A DNA stretch of 64,000 nt from Azospirillum oleiclasticum (GTDB taxonomy: Bacteria > Pseudomonadota > Alphaproteobacteria > Azospirillales > Azospirillaceae). Position numbers and translations under genes: made by a program. Below, piece after piece: positions 31,817-42,407 of this stretch. Each line of letters starts with the position of its first letter. The stretch's first letter is position 1. The stretch covers positions 124,001 through 188,000 of the forward strand of contig NZ_JABFFR010000001.1 in NCBI RefSeq assembly GCF_013423485.1, written 5' to 3'. The notes below the pieces were generated by a model. That model worked only from the letters and a program-made list of their open reading frames with translations. It searched no databases and was not told where the DNA came from.

Positions 31817-34330
31817 TCAGCGGCTCCGCGTCTCGAAGAACACACTGTGCGCGGCGACCACCTGTCCGGCGCCGTGGGCGCGGGCCAAGGCGCCCCGGAA
31901 GCTGCCGACATAGTCGCGCACCGGCTCCACCTCCGCCCGGTCCGACCGGAACAGCGGCGACTGCGTCAACACCGCGACGATCATCCCCGGCCCATAGGGC
32001 GGGGAGATGGTGTAGACCCGCTCCTCCGTCGTTGCCGACGCGTGGTCGGCACCCAGCGTGAGGGAGCCGCCGGCGGCCAGCTTGTCGTTCCGGCGCAACG
32101 GCATTGGCAGCATGTGCACGGCGTTGCCTTCCAGGTCGTAGTAGTCGACCGTCAGGAAGCCGCCACGCGCCCCGGCCTTCACGGTGAGCGTCAGCACCTC
32201 GCCGTCGCGGTAGACCAGCGACGGCCGGTTCATCTCGATCCGGATGCGGTCATTCGCGGGCACGGCTTCGGCCGACACCGGCTGCACCATCGACAACAGG
32301 TCGCAGAAGGGCCAGGGGCGGACGGCGATCTGCGGCGTCAGCTTGGCGGAGACCGGCAGCCGCCCGATACGGTCGCGCAGCGTGGCCGCGTCCGCCTCCG
32401 ACCCCGCATAGCCGGCCAGCAGATAGCCGCCCGACGTCTCACGGATGTCGATGCCGGAACAGCCGACGTTGCGGTTCACGTCCTTCGCCGCGGCGCGCAC
32501 ATCCTCCAGCGAGGGCGGTCGCACCACCGCCACCTGCTCCGGCGCCGGGGCGGGCGGGGCGGGGGCAGGTGCCGGCTGGGGCGCCGGCTGCGGTGCCTGG
32601 GTGGCCGCCGGCGGGGCTGGGGACGGGGTGGGTGCCGGCTGGGCGGCTGGAGGCTCCGTCCGCGGCGGGGTCAGGAGCTGGGGTTGGACCGCCGCTGTCT
32701 CCGGCCTGGCGGGCTCGGTGCGCGGCGGCTCGGTGTTGGCGGGTGCGGTGGGCGTCGTCGGCGTCGGTGTCGGTGCGGGCGACGGCTCGGCAACCACCGC
32801 CGCGGGCTGGGGCGGTGGCGGTGCGGTCGGGGTGGCGACGGCCGGGATCGCCGGCGGCGTCGGTGCCGGTTCGATTGCCGCGGCCGGTGTGGTCGGAGCG
32901 GCGGCGGTGGAGGACGGCGTGTTTGCAGGCACCGCAGGCGGTGCGGTGGGTGTGGAGGTCTCGGCCGTGGCCGTCGCCGCGGGTTGCGCGGGCTGCACCG
33001 TCTGTGTGACCGGTGGCTGTGGAGCCTGCGCCTGTTGTGTCGACTCGCCGGGCTTCAGCGCGACGAAGGCGCCGCCGGCCACCGCCAGCGCGACGACAGC
33101 CGCGGCGGCGATCTTGCCGACCGGCATGCCGCCGGTCTTGCCCGGCCGCTCCTCGCCCTTGTCGTTGGCCGGCAGCGGCGTGGGCGGCAGGGTGGCGGCC
33201 TTGGGCAGAAGCGCCAGGATGCCGGCGAAGTCGGTGGGGCGGTCCTTGGGGTCGGGGGCCAGCATGGCGGCCAGGGCCGGCCGGATGCGGGCGGGCAGGT
33301 CCGACAGGTCGGGGGCCGCCATGCGGGCCTGGATGGCGGTGGACGGGTTGGCTCCCATGTCCAGCCGCTTGCCGCGGACCGCCTCCACCAGCACCAGCCC
33401 GATGCTGTAGATGTCGGAGCGCGCGTCGACCGAGCCGCCATACATGCCGAACTGCTCGGGCGAGGCGTAGGAGTATTTGCCGGCGAAGGCATCGCCGATG
33501 ATCGTCCCCGCCTCGTTGGCGAGCTGCTTGGAGATGCCGAAATCGATGATTTTGGCCGCACCCACCTGCGCGCCGGGCAGGATGATGTTGTCGGGCGACA
33601 GGTCGCGGTGGACCACGCCCTTGGCGTGCGCCGCCGACAGGCCGGCCGCCATGCGCTCCAGCAGGGTGATGCCGTCCTCCTCGGACAGTGGTCCGTCGCG
33701 CAGGATCTTGCCGAGCGACGGTCCCTCCACGAACTCCATCACCAGGTAGAGACGGCTGTGGGCGTCGCGGTTGATGCCGTCGTAGGCCACGACGGCGTCG
33801 TGCCGCACCTGCCGCAGCACCGACGCCTCGCGCCGGAACAGCTCCACGACCGCCGGGTCGGCGGCGTATTCGGGCAGGATCACTTTGATGGCGTGGGCGG
33901 TGCCGAGCTCCACATGGCGGGCGCGGTAGACACGGCCCATGCCGCCGCGCGCGACCACCGCCTCGATCTCGTAGGTGTGGCCGAGGATGGAGCCGGGCTG
34001 GATTGTGCTGGATTCGCCACCTGTGGAGGCGGCCGGTGCGGCGGTGGAGGTTGCGGGCTGTGTGGCGGCACCCGTGTTGACCGCGGTCGCCGCGGCATCC
34101 TGCGGCGGCGCCGTCGCCTCCCGCGCGGCCGGTGTCCCGTTGATGGCGGTCGGCTCGGCGGCGGTGGGGACCGGCTGCACCGGGGCGGCCGTGTTCACCT
34201 GCGTCGCACCTTCGTCGGGAACCGGAACGTCGTCGCCGGCGTTCTCGGGACGGGGCGCTCCAGTTCCGCGGCCGGTCAGGCCCGAGCTGGTGATCAGGGT
34301 GCGGTCGTCGTCGAGAGGCGGCTCAGCCAT
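31817..34330 (-). CDS. ppkA: PpkA-like Ser/Thr protein kinase with DUF4384
   Basis: A 837-residue transmembrane kinase. The N-terminal 110 residues are Thr/Pro/Ala-rich with DDDRTLI and repeated ATQVN/ATAVN motifs, possible autophosphorylation sites. The kinase domain (about 115-380) has the Gly loop, VVHRDLSPDN (HRD) and IIDFGISK (DFG). A membrane helix at about 408-428 is followed by a Pro/Thr/Ala-rich periplasmic stalk and a C-terminal DUF4384-type domain (VYRDGEVLTLTVKAGARGG). This matches T6SS PpkA, which phosphorylates the secretion complex. A start nine bases earlier (34339) is possible. The dedicated phosphatase PppA is not seen here. Confidence 0.9.
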   Translation of the reverse strand: MAEPPLDDDRTLITSSGLTGRGTGAPRPENAGDDVPVPDEGATQVNTAAPVQPVPTAAEPTAINGTPAAREATAPPQDAAATAVNTGAATQPATSTAAPAASTGGESSTIQPGSILGHTYEIEAVVARGGMGRVYRARHVELGTAHAIKVILPEYAADPAVVELFRREASVLRQVRHDAVVAYDGINRDAHSRLYLVMEFVEGPSLGKILRDGPLSEEDGITLLERMAAGLSAAHAKGVVHRDLSPDNIILPGAQVGAAKIIDFGISKQLANEAGTIIGDAFAGKYSYASPEQFGMYGGSVDARSDIYSIGLVLVEAVRGKRLDMGANPSTAIQARMAAPDLSDLPARIRPALAAMLAPDPKDRPTDFAGILALLPKAATLPPTPLPANDKGEERPGKTGGMPVGKIAAAAVVALAVAGGAFVALKPGESTQQAQAPQPPVTQTVQPAQPAATATAETSTPTAPPAVPANTPSSTAAAPTTPAAAIEPAPTPPAIPAVATPTAPPPPQPAAVVAEPSPAPTPTPTTPTAPANTEPPRTEPARPETAAVQPQLLTPPRTEPPAAQPAPTPSPAPPAATQAPQPAPQPAPAPAPPAPAPEQVAVVRPPSLEDVRAAAKDVNRNVGCSGIDIRETSGGYLLAGYAGSEADAATLRDRIGRLPVSAKLTPQIAVRPWPFCDLLSMVQPVSAEAVPANDRIRIEMNRPSLVYRDGEVLTLTVKAGARGGFLTVDYYDLEGNAVHMLPMPLRRNDKLAAGGSLTLGADHASATTEERVYTISPPYGPGMIVAVLTQSPLFRSDRAEVEPVRDYVGSFRGALARAHGAGQVVAAHSVFFETRSR

Positions 34331-34414
34331 GATGCCCATGTCGCGTGGGACGGCGCGCTGCGGACGGCCCGGAGCGCGGTCACGAAAACCCTACAAGATG
34401 CACACAACGGGCCG

Positions 34415-34434
34415 CAACCATGCATCGATGGTTG
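34415..34434. promoter_or_regulatory. Palindrome in the divergent kinase/SH3 promoter region
   Basis: CAACCAT (34415-34421) and ATGGTTG (34428-34434) are perfect inverted repeats around GCATCG. They lie in the 189-bp gap between the kinase start and the SH3 gene start. A repressor or activator site controlling both directions is plausible; the protein that binds it is unknown. Confidence 0.5.
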
Positions 34435-34519
34435 TATGCCCACCGTCCGGCCGTTGCGGCGTTGTCACAGCGCACCATATCCAGGTCCTGTGCCACCGAA
34501 ACGCGAAGGGCAAAGCGAC

Positions 34520-34900
34520 GTGCATCGTTCCATGATCACCATCCTGTCGGCCGTCGCGGCGACGCTGGCCGTGACGGCGCCCATCCTGGCGCAGACCGCT
34601 CCGCCGGCAGGCTCCGGTGCCATCCTGCGGTCGGAGACGCGGACACTGAACCGCGCCACGCAGGAGCAGACCCGCGAGCGCCTGCAAAGCACGGCCGCTG
34701 GCGCCGAAAGCACGACGCGGACGACCGTCGTCACCGACGGTGCCGCGATCCGTGCCACGCCCGCCCCCGACGGTGCGGTCATCGGCCGTCTGCCCAAGGG
34801 CGCCCGTGTCGTCGTGGCGGGGATCGATCAGGGCTGGTACCGGCTGGATCTCGGCGGCGGGCAGGGCTTCGTCGCGCGCGCCGATCTGAGGTCGCACTGA
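34520..34900 (+). CDS. Exported bacterial SH3-domain protein
   Basis: A 126-residue protein. It has an N-terminal signal peptide (to about 25, ILAQT) and a C-terminal SH3-type 3 domain (about 67-124; RATPAPDGAVIGRLPKGARVVV, GWYRLDLGGGQGFVARADLR), which in bacteria often binds peptidoglycan or stabilises envelope proteins. GTG at 34520 has AAGGG nine bases before it; an ATG at 34532 is the alternative. It is divergent from the kinase, so it may belong to the same envelope response. No catalytic domain is present. Confidence 0.85.
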   Translation: MHRSMITILSAVAATLAVTAPILAQTAPPAGSGAILRSETRTLNRATQEQTRERLQSTAAGAESTTRTTVVTDGAAIRATPAPDGAVIGRLPKGARVVVAGIDQGWYRLDLGGGQGFVARADLRSH

Positions 34901-35021
34901 GCGGTTCCGGCGAAAACCCTAGAAATCCTTCGGTTGATTTTCTGGCCGGTCTGACCAAGCTATGGCGCGCGGGCGCGTTCGCCCGTGTGCAGACGCGCTT
35001 GGTCGCCGGGGTGTTTTGGTC

Positions 35022-37082
<2,061 letters not shown>

Positions 37083-37090
37083 TGTCGCCT

Positions 37091-37107
37091 GTTCACACAG
37101 GGTGAAC
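37091..37107. other. Short inverted repeat between convergent genes
   Basis: GTTCAC (37091-37096) and GTGAAC (37102-37107) flank ACAGG in the 32-bp gap between ygiQ and the next minus-strand gene. It could be part of a shared transcript end but has no T-run. Confidence 0.3.
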
Positions 37108-37114
37108 GGCGTCG

Positions 37115-37396
37115 TTACGACCTGTGCGCCGGCCGGGCCTCGCCCGTGCCGCGGCGCTGGCGCACCTCGATCTGGCTCATCCCGAAATAGAAGAAGGCGA
37201 AGATCGCCGTCAGCAGCAGGGCGAAGCTGGCGATCTCGTCGATCGGCTTCATCACGTAGGACATCAGCAGGGCGACCATGCCGTAGACGATGGCCGCGAC
37301 ACCCTTTGTGTTCATGGTTTCCGCATAATCGAAGGAGCATTGCGGGCAGCGGCAGATCTCCTCACCCGCGTCGGAGACACCTTCGATACGATGCAT
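37115..37396 (-). CDS. Small zinc-ribbon-like membrane protein
   Basis: A 93-residue unknown protein. The N-terminal part has one Cys pair in ICRCPQCSFDYAET (C-x-C-x-x-C, about 15-20), resembling a half zinc ribbon. Two membrane helices follow (about 32-50 and 54-74) and a short basic C-terminal tail. I cannot assign a function. The gene stands alone between convergent ygiQ and the desaturase gene on its own strand, 36 bases after that gene's start side. Confidence 0.65.
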   Translation of the reverse strand: MHRIEGVSDAGEEICRCPQCSFDYAETMNTKGVAAIVYGMVALLMSYVMKPIDEIASFALLLTAIFAFFYFGMSQIEVRQRRGTGEARPAHRS

Positions 37397-37431
37397 GAAC
37401 CGCCCTCCCCAAGCCTGTTTTGTGCGGCATA

Positions 37432-38454
37432 CTAACCCACAAGGCCGGCATGGGCATCGGAAAATTCAGGTTCTTGCGCGCGGCTCGCCACGACCTTCGA
37501 CTTCGTGCGCGAATGGTGTTCCGGGTGCAACAGACTGTCGTGCGGGGTCAGCAGGAAGCGCCGCGCGACGTCGGCATAACCACGGTAGACCAGACCGCCA
37601 TTGCCGGCGATCAGCGCATCCCGGCGCTGCCGGTAGACGGCAGGGATCGCGTACCAGGGCAGGCCGGGCCGCTGGTGATGCACCACGTGCAGGTTGTTGT
37701 TGAGGAACAGCAGGCTCAGGAGCGGAGCCCCTTCGACGATGGCGGTGCGGTGCTCCACGCGGTCGGCGGCGCGGTGCTCGGCGAAGGAGCGCACCAGGGC
37801 CAGACCGCAGCCGGGATAGACGAACAGCAGCGCGTACTCCCACAGCGGCAACCCGCACACGCCGGACACCCAGCCGACCACGGCGGCGACCCCGATGCCG
37901 TGCGTCAGCCAGACGCGCCAGACCGGACGGTCGCGGCCGGCGAGCCGTGCCGCCTGATCCCGCAGGAATCCGCCGATGGCAAGCGCCGGCCCCAGCGTCA
38001 CGCGGCCGGCAAGCGTGGCGTTTGCCTGGGTGAGCGCGCGCCGCACGGGTCCCAGGGCGGCCCATTGCTCCGCGGTCAGATAGCGGGACTCCGGATCCTC
38101 CAGCGGGTCGGTGAGGTGCTGGTCGCGGTGATGGGCGAGGTGGCTCTCGCGGTAGACCGCGTAGGGCAGCCACAGGCTGAGCGGCGGGAAGCCGATGGCG
38201 TCGTTGATCCGCCGACTCCGCGTCGGGTGGCCGTGGATCACCTCGTGCTGCAGGGACATGTGCCACGCGATCATCCAGGCGCCCGCCGGCAGCAGCAGCC
38301 ACCAGGGCAGCGTCGCGGCGTGCCAGGTGAGCAGGCCCCAGCCGCCATAGACGGCGACGGCGAGCGCCCAGGTCGGCAGTTCGAGGCGGCGGGCAAAGCT
38401 CCGCCGGTCGCGGGCGCGGTGGCGCGCTCCACATGGACGCGTGTGTGACGGCAT
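37432..38454 (-). CDS. Fatty-acid desaturase-family protein
   Basis: A 340-residue membrane di-iron enzyme family member. The three His boxes are HEVIHGH, HLAHHRDQH and NLHVVHH, interspersed with hydrophobic helices (for example LAVAVYGGWGLLTWHAATLP). The order and spacing fit the membrane fatty-acid desaturase/hydroxylase superfamily; the substrate (lipid, alkane or carotenoid) is not predictable. The start is uncertain: ATG 38454 is used, but 38493 and 38499 are in frame and would extend it into the divergent promoter region shared with the XRE gene. Confidence 0.85.
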   Translation of the reverse strand: MPSHTRPCGARHRARDRRSFARRLELPTWALAVAVYGGWGLLTWHAATLPWWLLLPAGAWMIAWHMSLQHEVIHGHPTRSRRINDAIGFPPLSLWLPYAVYRESHLAHHRDQHLTDPLEDPESRYLTAEQWAALGPVRRALTQANATLAGRVTLGPALAIGGFLRDQAARLAGRDRPVWRVWLTHGIGVAAVVGWVSGVCGLPLWEYALLFVYPGCGLALVRSFAEHRAADRVEHRTAIVEGAPLLSLLFLNNNLHVVHHQRPGLPWYAIPAVYRQRRDALIAGNGGLVYRGYADVARRFLLTPHDSLLHPEHHSRTKSKVVASRAQEPEFSDAHAGLVG

Positions 38455-38590
38455 GTCGTATTCGGATGGTGGGGCGTTGAAGTTCCCCATTTCAACCATG
38501 CATCCGGCGGCACTTCCACGAGGGAATGCGCACGTTCCGCGGCATACGCGCAAGCTGCGTCAGCATTGTGGACAGACACCGGCGTATGGT

Positions 38591-38606
38591 GATAATCCAC
38601 ATCATC
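38591..38606. promoter_or_regulatory. Possible operator in the desaturase/XRE divergent region
   Basis: GATAATCCACATCATC is an imperfect dyad (GATNAT-N4-ATNATC) five bases before the XRE start. Its place fits autorepression by the XRE protein. The matching protein is not known. Confidence 0.35.
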
Positions 38607-38610
38607 CGCT

Positions 38611-39480
38611 GTGAAAGCACCACACCCGCCGATGGACCGCCGCGACACCGTACGCCTGTTCCGCGAACGCCTGATCCAGGTGATCGAGGAGTCGCGGCTG
38701 AGCCAGACGGCCTTTGCGCAGGCCGTCGGCATGGACCGCTCCACCCTGTCGCAGCTCCTGTCGGCGGCGAACGACCGGCTGCCGCGGGTGGAGTCGGTGG
38801 TCGGCATCGCCGCGCACTGCCAAACCTCGGTCGACTGGCTGCTGGGGTTGAGCCAGCGCCGCCATCTCGGCGCCGACACCATGCAGGAGGCGTTGCAGGT
38901 GGAGCGCGACGCGCCATCGCCGGTCGACGACCGGCTGATGCGCTGGCACGCGGAGGCCGCGGGCTACAAGATTCGCCATGTCCCGTCGACCTTCCCCGAC
39001 CTGCTGAAGACGGAGGAGGTCATCCGCTTCCAGTACGCGGCCTTCGCCACCCGCGATCCGCAGCGCGGCATCGAGACCGCGCAGGCGCGGCTCGCCTATC
39101 TCCGCCGGCCGGAAACCGACATGGAGGCGTGCAACGCCCTGCATGTGCTGGAGGGCTTCGCCCGCGCCGAGGGCATATGGCAGGGGCTCGACGCCCGCCT
39201 GCGCCGCGCCCAGATCGAGCATCTCATCGCGCTGTGCGAGGAGCTGTACCCGACCTTCCGCTGGTTCCTCTATGATGGCCGGCGGGTGTTTTCGGCGCCG
39301 GTGACCATCTTCGGGCCGCTGCGGGCCGCCGTCTACATGGGCCAGATGTATTTCGTCTTCACCTCGACCGACAACATCCGCACCCTGACCCGCCATTTCG
39401 ACGACCTGATCCGCGCCGCCGTCGTACAGCCGACGGAGGTTCCGGCCTTCCTGCGCGACCTGTTGAAGGACATCCGATGA
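38611..39480 (+). CDS. XRE-family transcriptional regulator
   Basis: A 289-residue regulator. The Cro/C1-type helix-turn-helix is at about 20-75 (LSQTAFAQAVGMDRSTLSQLL). The long C-terminal part (about 95-289) is unusual for XRE proteins and probably senses a ligand; it contains EEVIRFQYAAFATRD and FLYDGRRVFSAPVTIFGPLRAAVYMG. GTG 38611 or ATG 38632 are both possible; neither has a strong ribosome-binding site. The stop overlaps the next gene's ATG as ATGA, so it is coupled to the PhnD-like protein, which may provide its signal. Confidence 0.85.
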   Translation: MKAPHPPMDRRDTVRLFRERLIQVIEESRLSQTAFAQAVGMDRSTLSQLLSAANDRLPRVESVVGIAAHCQTSVDWLLGLSQRRHLGADTMQEALQVERDAPSPVDDRLMRWHAEAAGYKIRHVPSTFPDLLKTEEVIRFQYAAFATRDPQRGIETAQARLAYLRRPETDMEACNALHVLEGFARAEGIWQGLDARLRRAQIEHLIALCEELYPTFRWFLYDGRRVFSAPVTIFGPLRAAVYMGQMYFVFTSTDNIRTLTRHFDDLIRAAVVQPTEVPAFLRDLLKDIR

Positions 39481-40292
39481 CCCCGCTCCGGCCCGCCGCC
39501 TTGCCCATGTACGACCTGCCGGAGCTGCGGCCCGCCAACGAGGCGCTGTGGGGTGGAATCGCCCGGCACCTGCGCGCCGCCGGGGTGGCCGCGGTGCCCG
39601 ACGCGCTGACACGGCCGGACGACCTGCACGCCTTCTGGCGCACGCCGGACCTGCTGCTCGCCCAGACCTGCGGCTACCCGCTGACCACCGCCCTCGAAGG
39701 TGCCGTGCGCGTGGTGGCGACACCGCGGTACGCGGCCGCCGGCTGCGCGGGCGCGTGGCATGGCAGCGTGATCGTGGTCCGCCGGAATGACCCGGCAGAT
39801 GGGCTCGCCGACCTGCGTGGCCGGGTGGCGGCGATCAACGCGCGCGACAGCAACACCGGCATGAACCTGTTCCGCGCCGCCCTGGCCCCCGTGGCCGAGG
39901 GCCGGCCCGTCTTCGCGCGCGTGATCGAGACGGGCGCCCACGCCGAAAGCCTGCGGGCGGTGGCGGAGGGGCGGGCGGACGCCGCCGCCATCGATTGCGT
40001 GACCTTCGCCCACCTCCGCCGCTGGCGTCCGGCCTGGGCGGAGGCCGTGCGCGTGCTGGCCGAGACACCCGCCACCCCCGGCCTGCCGCTGGTCACCGCG
40101 GCGGCCACGGACGACGCGACGGTTGGCGCGTTGCGCGACGCTCTCGCCGTGGTCGCCGGCGATCCGGCGCTGGCGGACGCGCGGGCCACACTGTTCCTGA
40201 GCGGCTTCGACTGTCTGCCGCAAGAAGCGTACGCCCGCGTGACCGAGCTGGCCGACGAGGCGGCCCGGCTCGGCTACGCGGAGCTTGCCTAG
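39477..40292 (+). CDS. PhnD-like substrate-binding protein without signal peptide
   Basis: A 271-residue protein with the fold of periplasmic binding proteins of the phosphate/phosphonate (PhnD) type. Family-like segments are LLLAQTCGYPLTTAL, VAAINARDSNTGMNLFRAA, ETGAHAESLRAVAEGRADAAAIDCVTF, and a hinge region. There is no export signal at the start (MTPLRPAALPMYDLPELR), so it probably works in the cytoplasm, perhaps as a ligand sensor for the coupled XRE regulator. No ABC permease is near. An unusual role for this fold, inferred from context. Confidence 0.82.
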   Translation: MTPLRPAALPMYDLPELRPANEALWGGIARHLRAAGVAAVPDALTRPDDLHAFWRTPDLLLAQTCGYPLTTALEGAVRVVATPRYAAAGCAGAWHGSVIVVRRNDPADGLADLRGRVAAINARDSNTGMNLFRAALAPVAEGRPVFARVIETGAHAESLRAVAEGRADAAAIDCVTFAHLRRWRPAWAEAVRVLAETPATPGLPLVTAAATDDATVGALRDALAVVAGDPALADARATLFLSGFDCLPQEAYARVTELADEAARLGYAELA

Positions 40293-40296
40293 CCCG

Positions 40297-42171
40297 TCAC
40301 AGCGTCTTCAGATACTCCACCAGCGCGCGCCGCTCCTCGGGCGACAGGTAGCGGCCGATCACGCCGTTGCCGAGCGGGCCGTCCTTGAACTCGTGCCCGG
40401 TGTTCCGGTTGCCGGGAAGGTCGGTGCGGACCTTGAAGCCGCCCTCCAGCTCCCGGTTCACATAGCCGACATCCTTCGGGTCGTACTCGCGGTTGCCGAG
40501 CCAGAAGCTCGCCGGCCGTTCGGCCACCGGCGACAGCAGCGCGTACAGAGTGGGCACCGAGCCGTTGTGCAGGTAGGGTGCCGTCGCCCACACGCCGTCC
40601 AGCGGGCGGGCCTTGTACTGGAGCGGTGCCCGGATGCCGTTGGGGCGGTAGCCGTCCAGCTTCGGCCGCTCGGGCGTGGGGACCTTGGCGTCGTTGTAGG
40701 CCTGGGTGACCACCTTCTCCACCACCTCGCCCAGCGCCGGGCCGAACCAGTAGCGGCCCTGCTCGTCGGGCGTCTTGGCGTCCTTGGTCAGGCCGATGTA
40801 GTCGGGCACGGCCACCTTGCGCTCGGCCAGCGCGTTGGCCTGGGCCGGGTCGGTGCCGACATAGGAGACGTCCACCATCTTCATCTTCAGGTAGCGCCAG
40901 CCGGCGGCGTTGGCCTTCGGGTCGCTCCACAGGGCCGGGTTCCAGAAGGCTTCCGTGTTCGGCGGCGGCAGGTGGCAGCCCTGGCACAGCTCGCCGTACA
41001 GCGTCTCGCCCTTCTTCGCGAGGTCGGCGTTGACGGCCGGCATCTCCTTCGGCCAGGCGGGTGCCCGCAGGCCGGTGAAGCCTTTGGCGGTAAAGGGCTG
41101 CTCCGGCCCGGCCAGGAACTCCTCCATCTCGTAGACCTCGCGCACCGGGATGCTGGAGGTGAAGAGCGGCGTCTTCAGGCCGGTCATGTTGACCATGGCG
41201 GCGACACCCATCGCCTCGCCGGCGTTGCGCACCATCGGCTGCTCGATGGAGCCGTTGTACTGCACCCAGTCGTACCAGGAGGTCGCCCAGATGTGCGGGT
41301 AGCTCACCGGCGCGTTGGTCGGCGCGTAGTTCTGCGGGACGGCCAGATCGATGGCGAAGACTTGGTTGCCGATGCGGTTCAGCGCGTCCAGCCGGCCGAA
41401 GCCCTCCGCCACGCTCTGCGGTCCCACCTTCTGATCGAGCAGCATGAGCTGCTCGCCCTTGGCGAGGATGGCCTGGAGCTGGACCTTCAGCGCCGTTTTC
41501 GCATCCGCCGACGGGTTGGCGCCCAGCACGCGCTCCGCGAAGCGGTCGAAGCGGCCGGGCACCAGCGCCGAGGCGGTCAGGCCGATGGAAATGCCGAGCG
41601 CCGTGCGGAACTTGCCGAGGTCCGTCAGCGCAGCACCGCCGTCCACGATGAAGCGGGTGCCCTTGTATTCCAACTGCCCGGTGTGGCAGGCGGCGCAGGA
41701 CAGGCCGATGGCGCTGAACGGCTTGCCCGTTGCCGGGTTCGGGAAGGGCTGGCCGGTGGTCGGATCGACGATCGGCGCGCCCTTGGAAAAGCCAACCGGC
41801 AGCCCGTCCGGGTTGTAGGCGTTCCTGTTGTCGGGCGGGATGATGAAGCCGACCCGGTTGAGGTAGGCCGGATCGCTCAGCAGACCCGTCTCCCACAGGG
41901 TGAAGTCCGGCTGTTCCAGCGCCAGGAACCACTCGTAGGGAATGCCGAAGGTCAGCGTCCCCTGGGAGGCGTGATAATACCAGTCGCGGTCGTACGCCTT
42001 GGGATCCGGCTTCGGCGCCGCCTTGGGGTCGGCCCAGCCCTGGTCCAGCCACACCGTCCTTTTCGGCGTGTCGTATTTCGGAAGCGTCGGCGCCTCCGGC
42101 ACGCACCCCGTCAGCGCCAGGGCGGCGGCGCCCAGCGCCGAGCCCAGCAACACCCGCCTGAACGAACCCAT
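40297..42171 (-). CDS. Di-haem cytochrome c lipoprotein (MauG/RoxA-like)
   Basis: A 624-residue predicted lipoprotein (LALTGC lipobox, Cys near 24) with two haem c motifs, CAACH (in GLSCAACHTGQLE) and CQGCH (in LCQGCHLPPPN). The C-terminal motif ATAPYLHNGSVPTLYALL is shared by MauG- and RoxA-like di-haem proteins. It is much longer than bacterial cytochrome c peroxidase (about 340). A rubber-oxygenase (RoxA/B) relationship is possible but not certain. ATG 42171 follows GGGGGAT. It converges on the PhnD-like gene; its own promoter probably lies in the 236-bp gap to the right. Confidence 0.87.
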   Translation of the reverse strand: MGSFRRVLLGSALGAAALALTGCVPEAPTLPKYDTPKRTVWLDQGWADPKAAPKPDPKAYDRDWYYHASQGTLTFGIPYEWFLALEQPDFTLWETGLLSDPAYLNRVGFIIPPDNRNAYNPDGLPVGFSKGAPIVDPTTGQPFPNPATGKPFSAIGLSCAACHTGQLEYKGTRFIVDGGAALTDLGKFRTALGISIGLTASALVPGRFDRFAERVLGANPSADAKTALKVQLQAILAKGEQLMLLDQKVGPQSVAEGFGRLDALNRIGNQVFAIDLAVPQNYAPTNAPVSYPHIWATSWYDWVQYNGSIEQPMVRNAGEAMGVAAMVNMTGLKTPLFTSSIPVREVYEMEEFLAGPEQPFTAKGFTGLRAPAWPKEMPAVNADLAKKGETLYGELCQGCHLPPPNTEAFWNPALWSDPKANAAGWRYLKMKMVDVSYVGTDPAQANALAERKVAVPDYIGLTKDAKTPDEQGRYWFGPALGEVVEKVVTQAYNDAKVPTPERPKLDGYRPNGIRAPLQYKARPLDGVWATAPYLHNGSVPTLYALLSPVAERPASFWLGNREYDPKDVGYVNRELEGGFKVRTDLPGNRNTGHEFKDGPLGNGVIGRYLSPEERRALVEYLKTL

Positions 42172-42407
42172 CGCATCCCCCGTTCTGCCCGATCCGGCAA
42201 CCTGTGCCCTTGCGCGGCATGCGTGCACGGCGGGACGGTTGCTCCCGTGGTTGAGACTGATGTGGCAATCGAGGGGATTCCAGAGTTTCGCGTTGCCTCC
42301 GTCGTGCATCGGCGGTTCCGCATATGCCCGTAGGCAGGCACGGCGCGTCCGCACACCTGTGGATGCGGTGATGCAGCCTGTGCTGGAGTCAGTCCTTGCG
42401 GGACCGC

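Noticed and set aside
31586..34519. Long plus-strand open frame leading into the SH3 gene
   Set aside because: Only the last 126 codons (34520-34900) look like protein, with a signal peptide and SH3 domain. The rest is antisense to the kinase and hydrolase genes.
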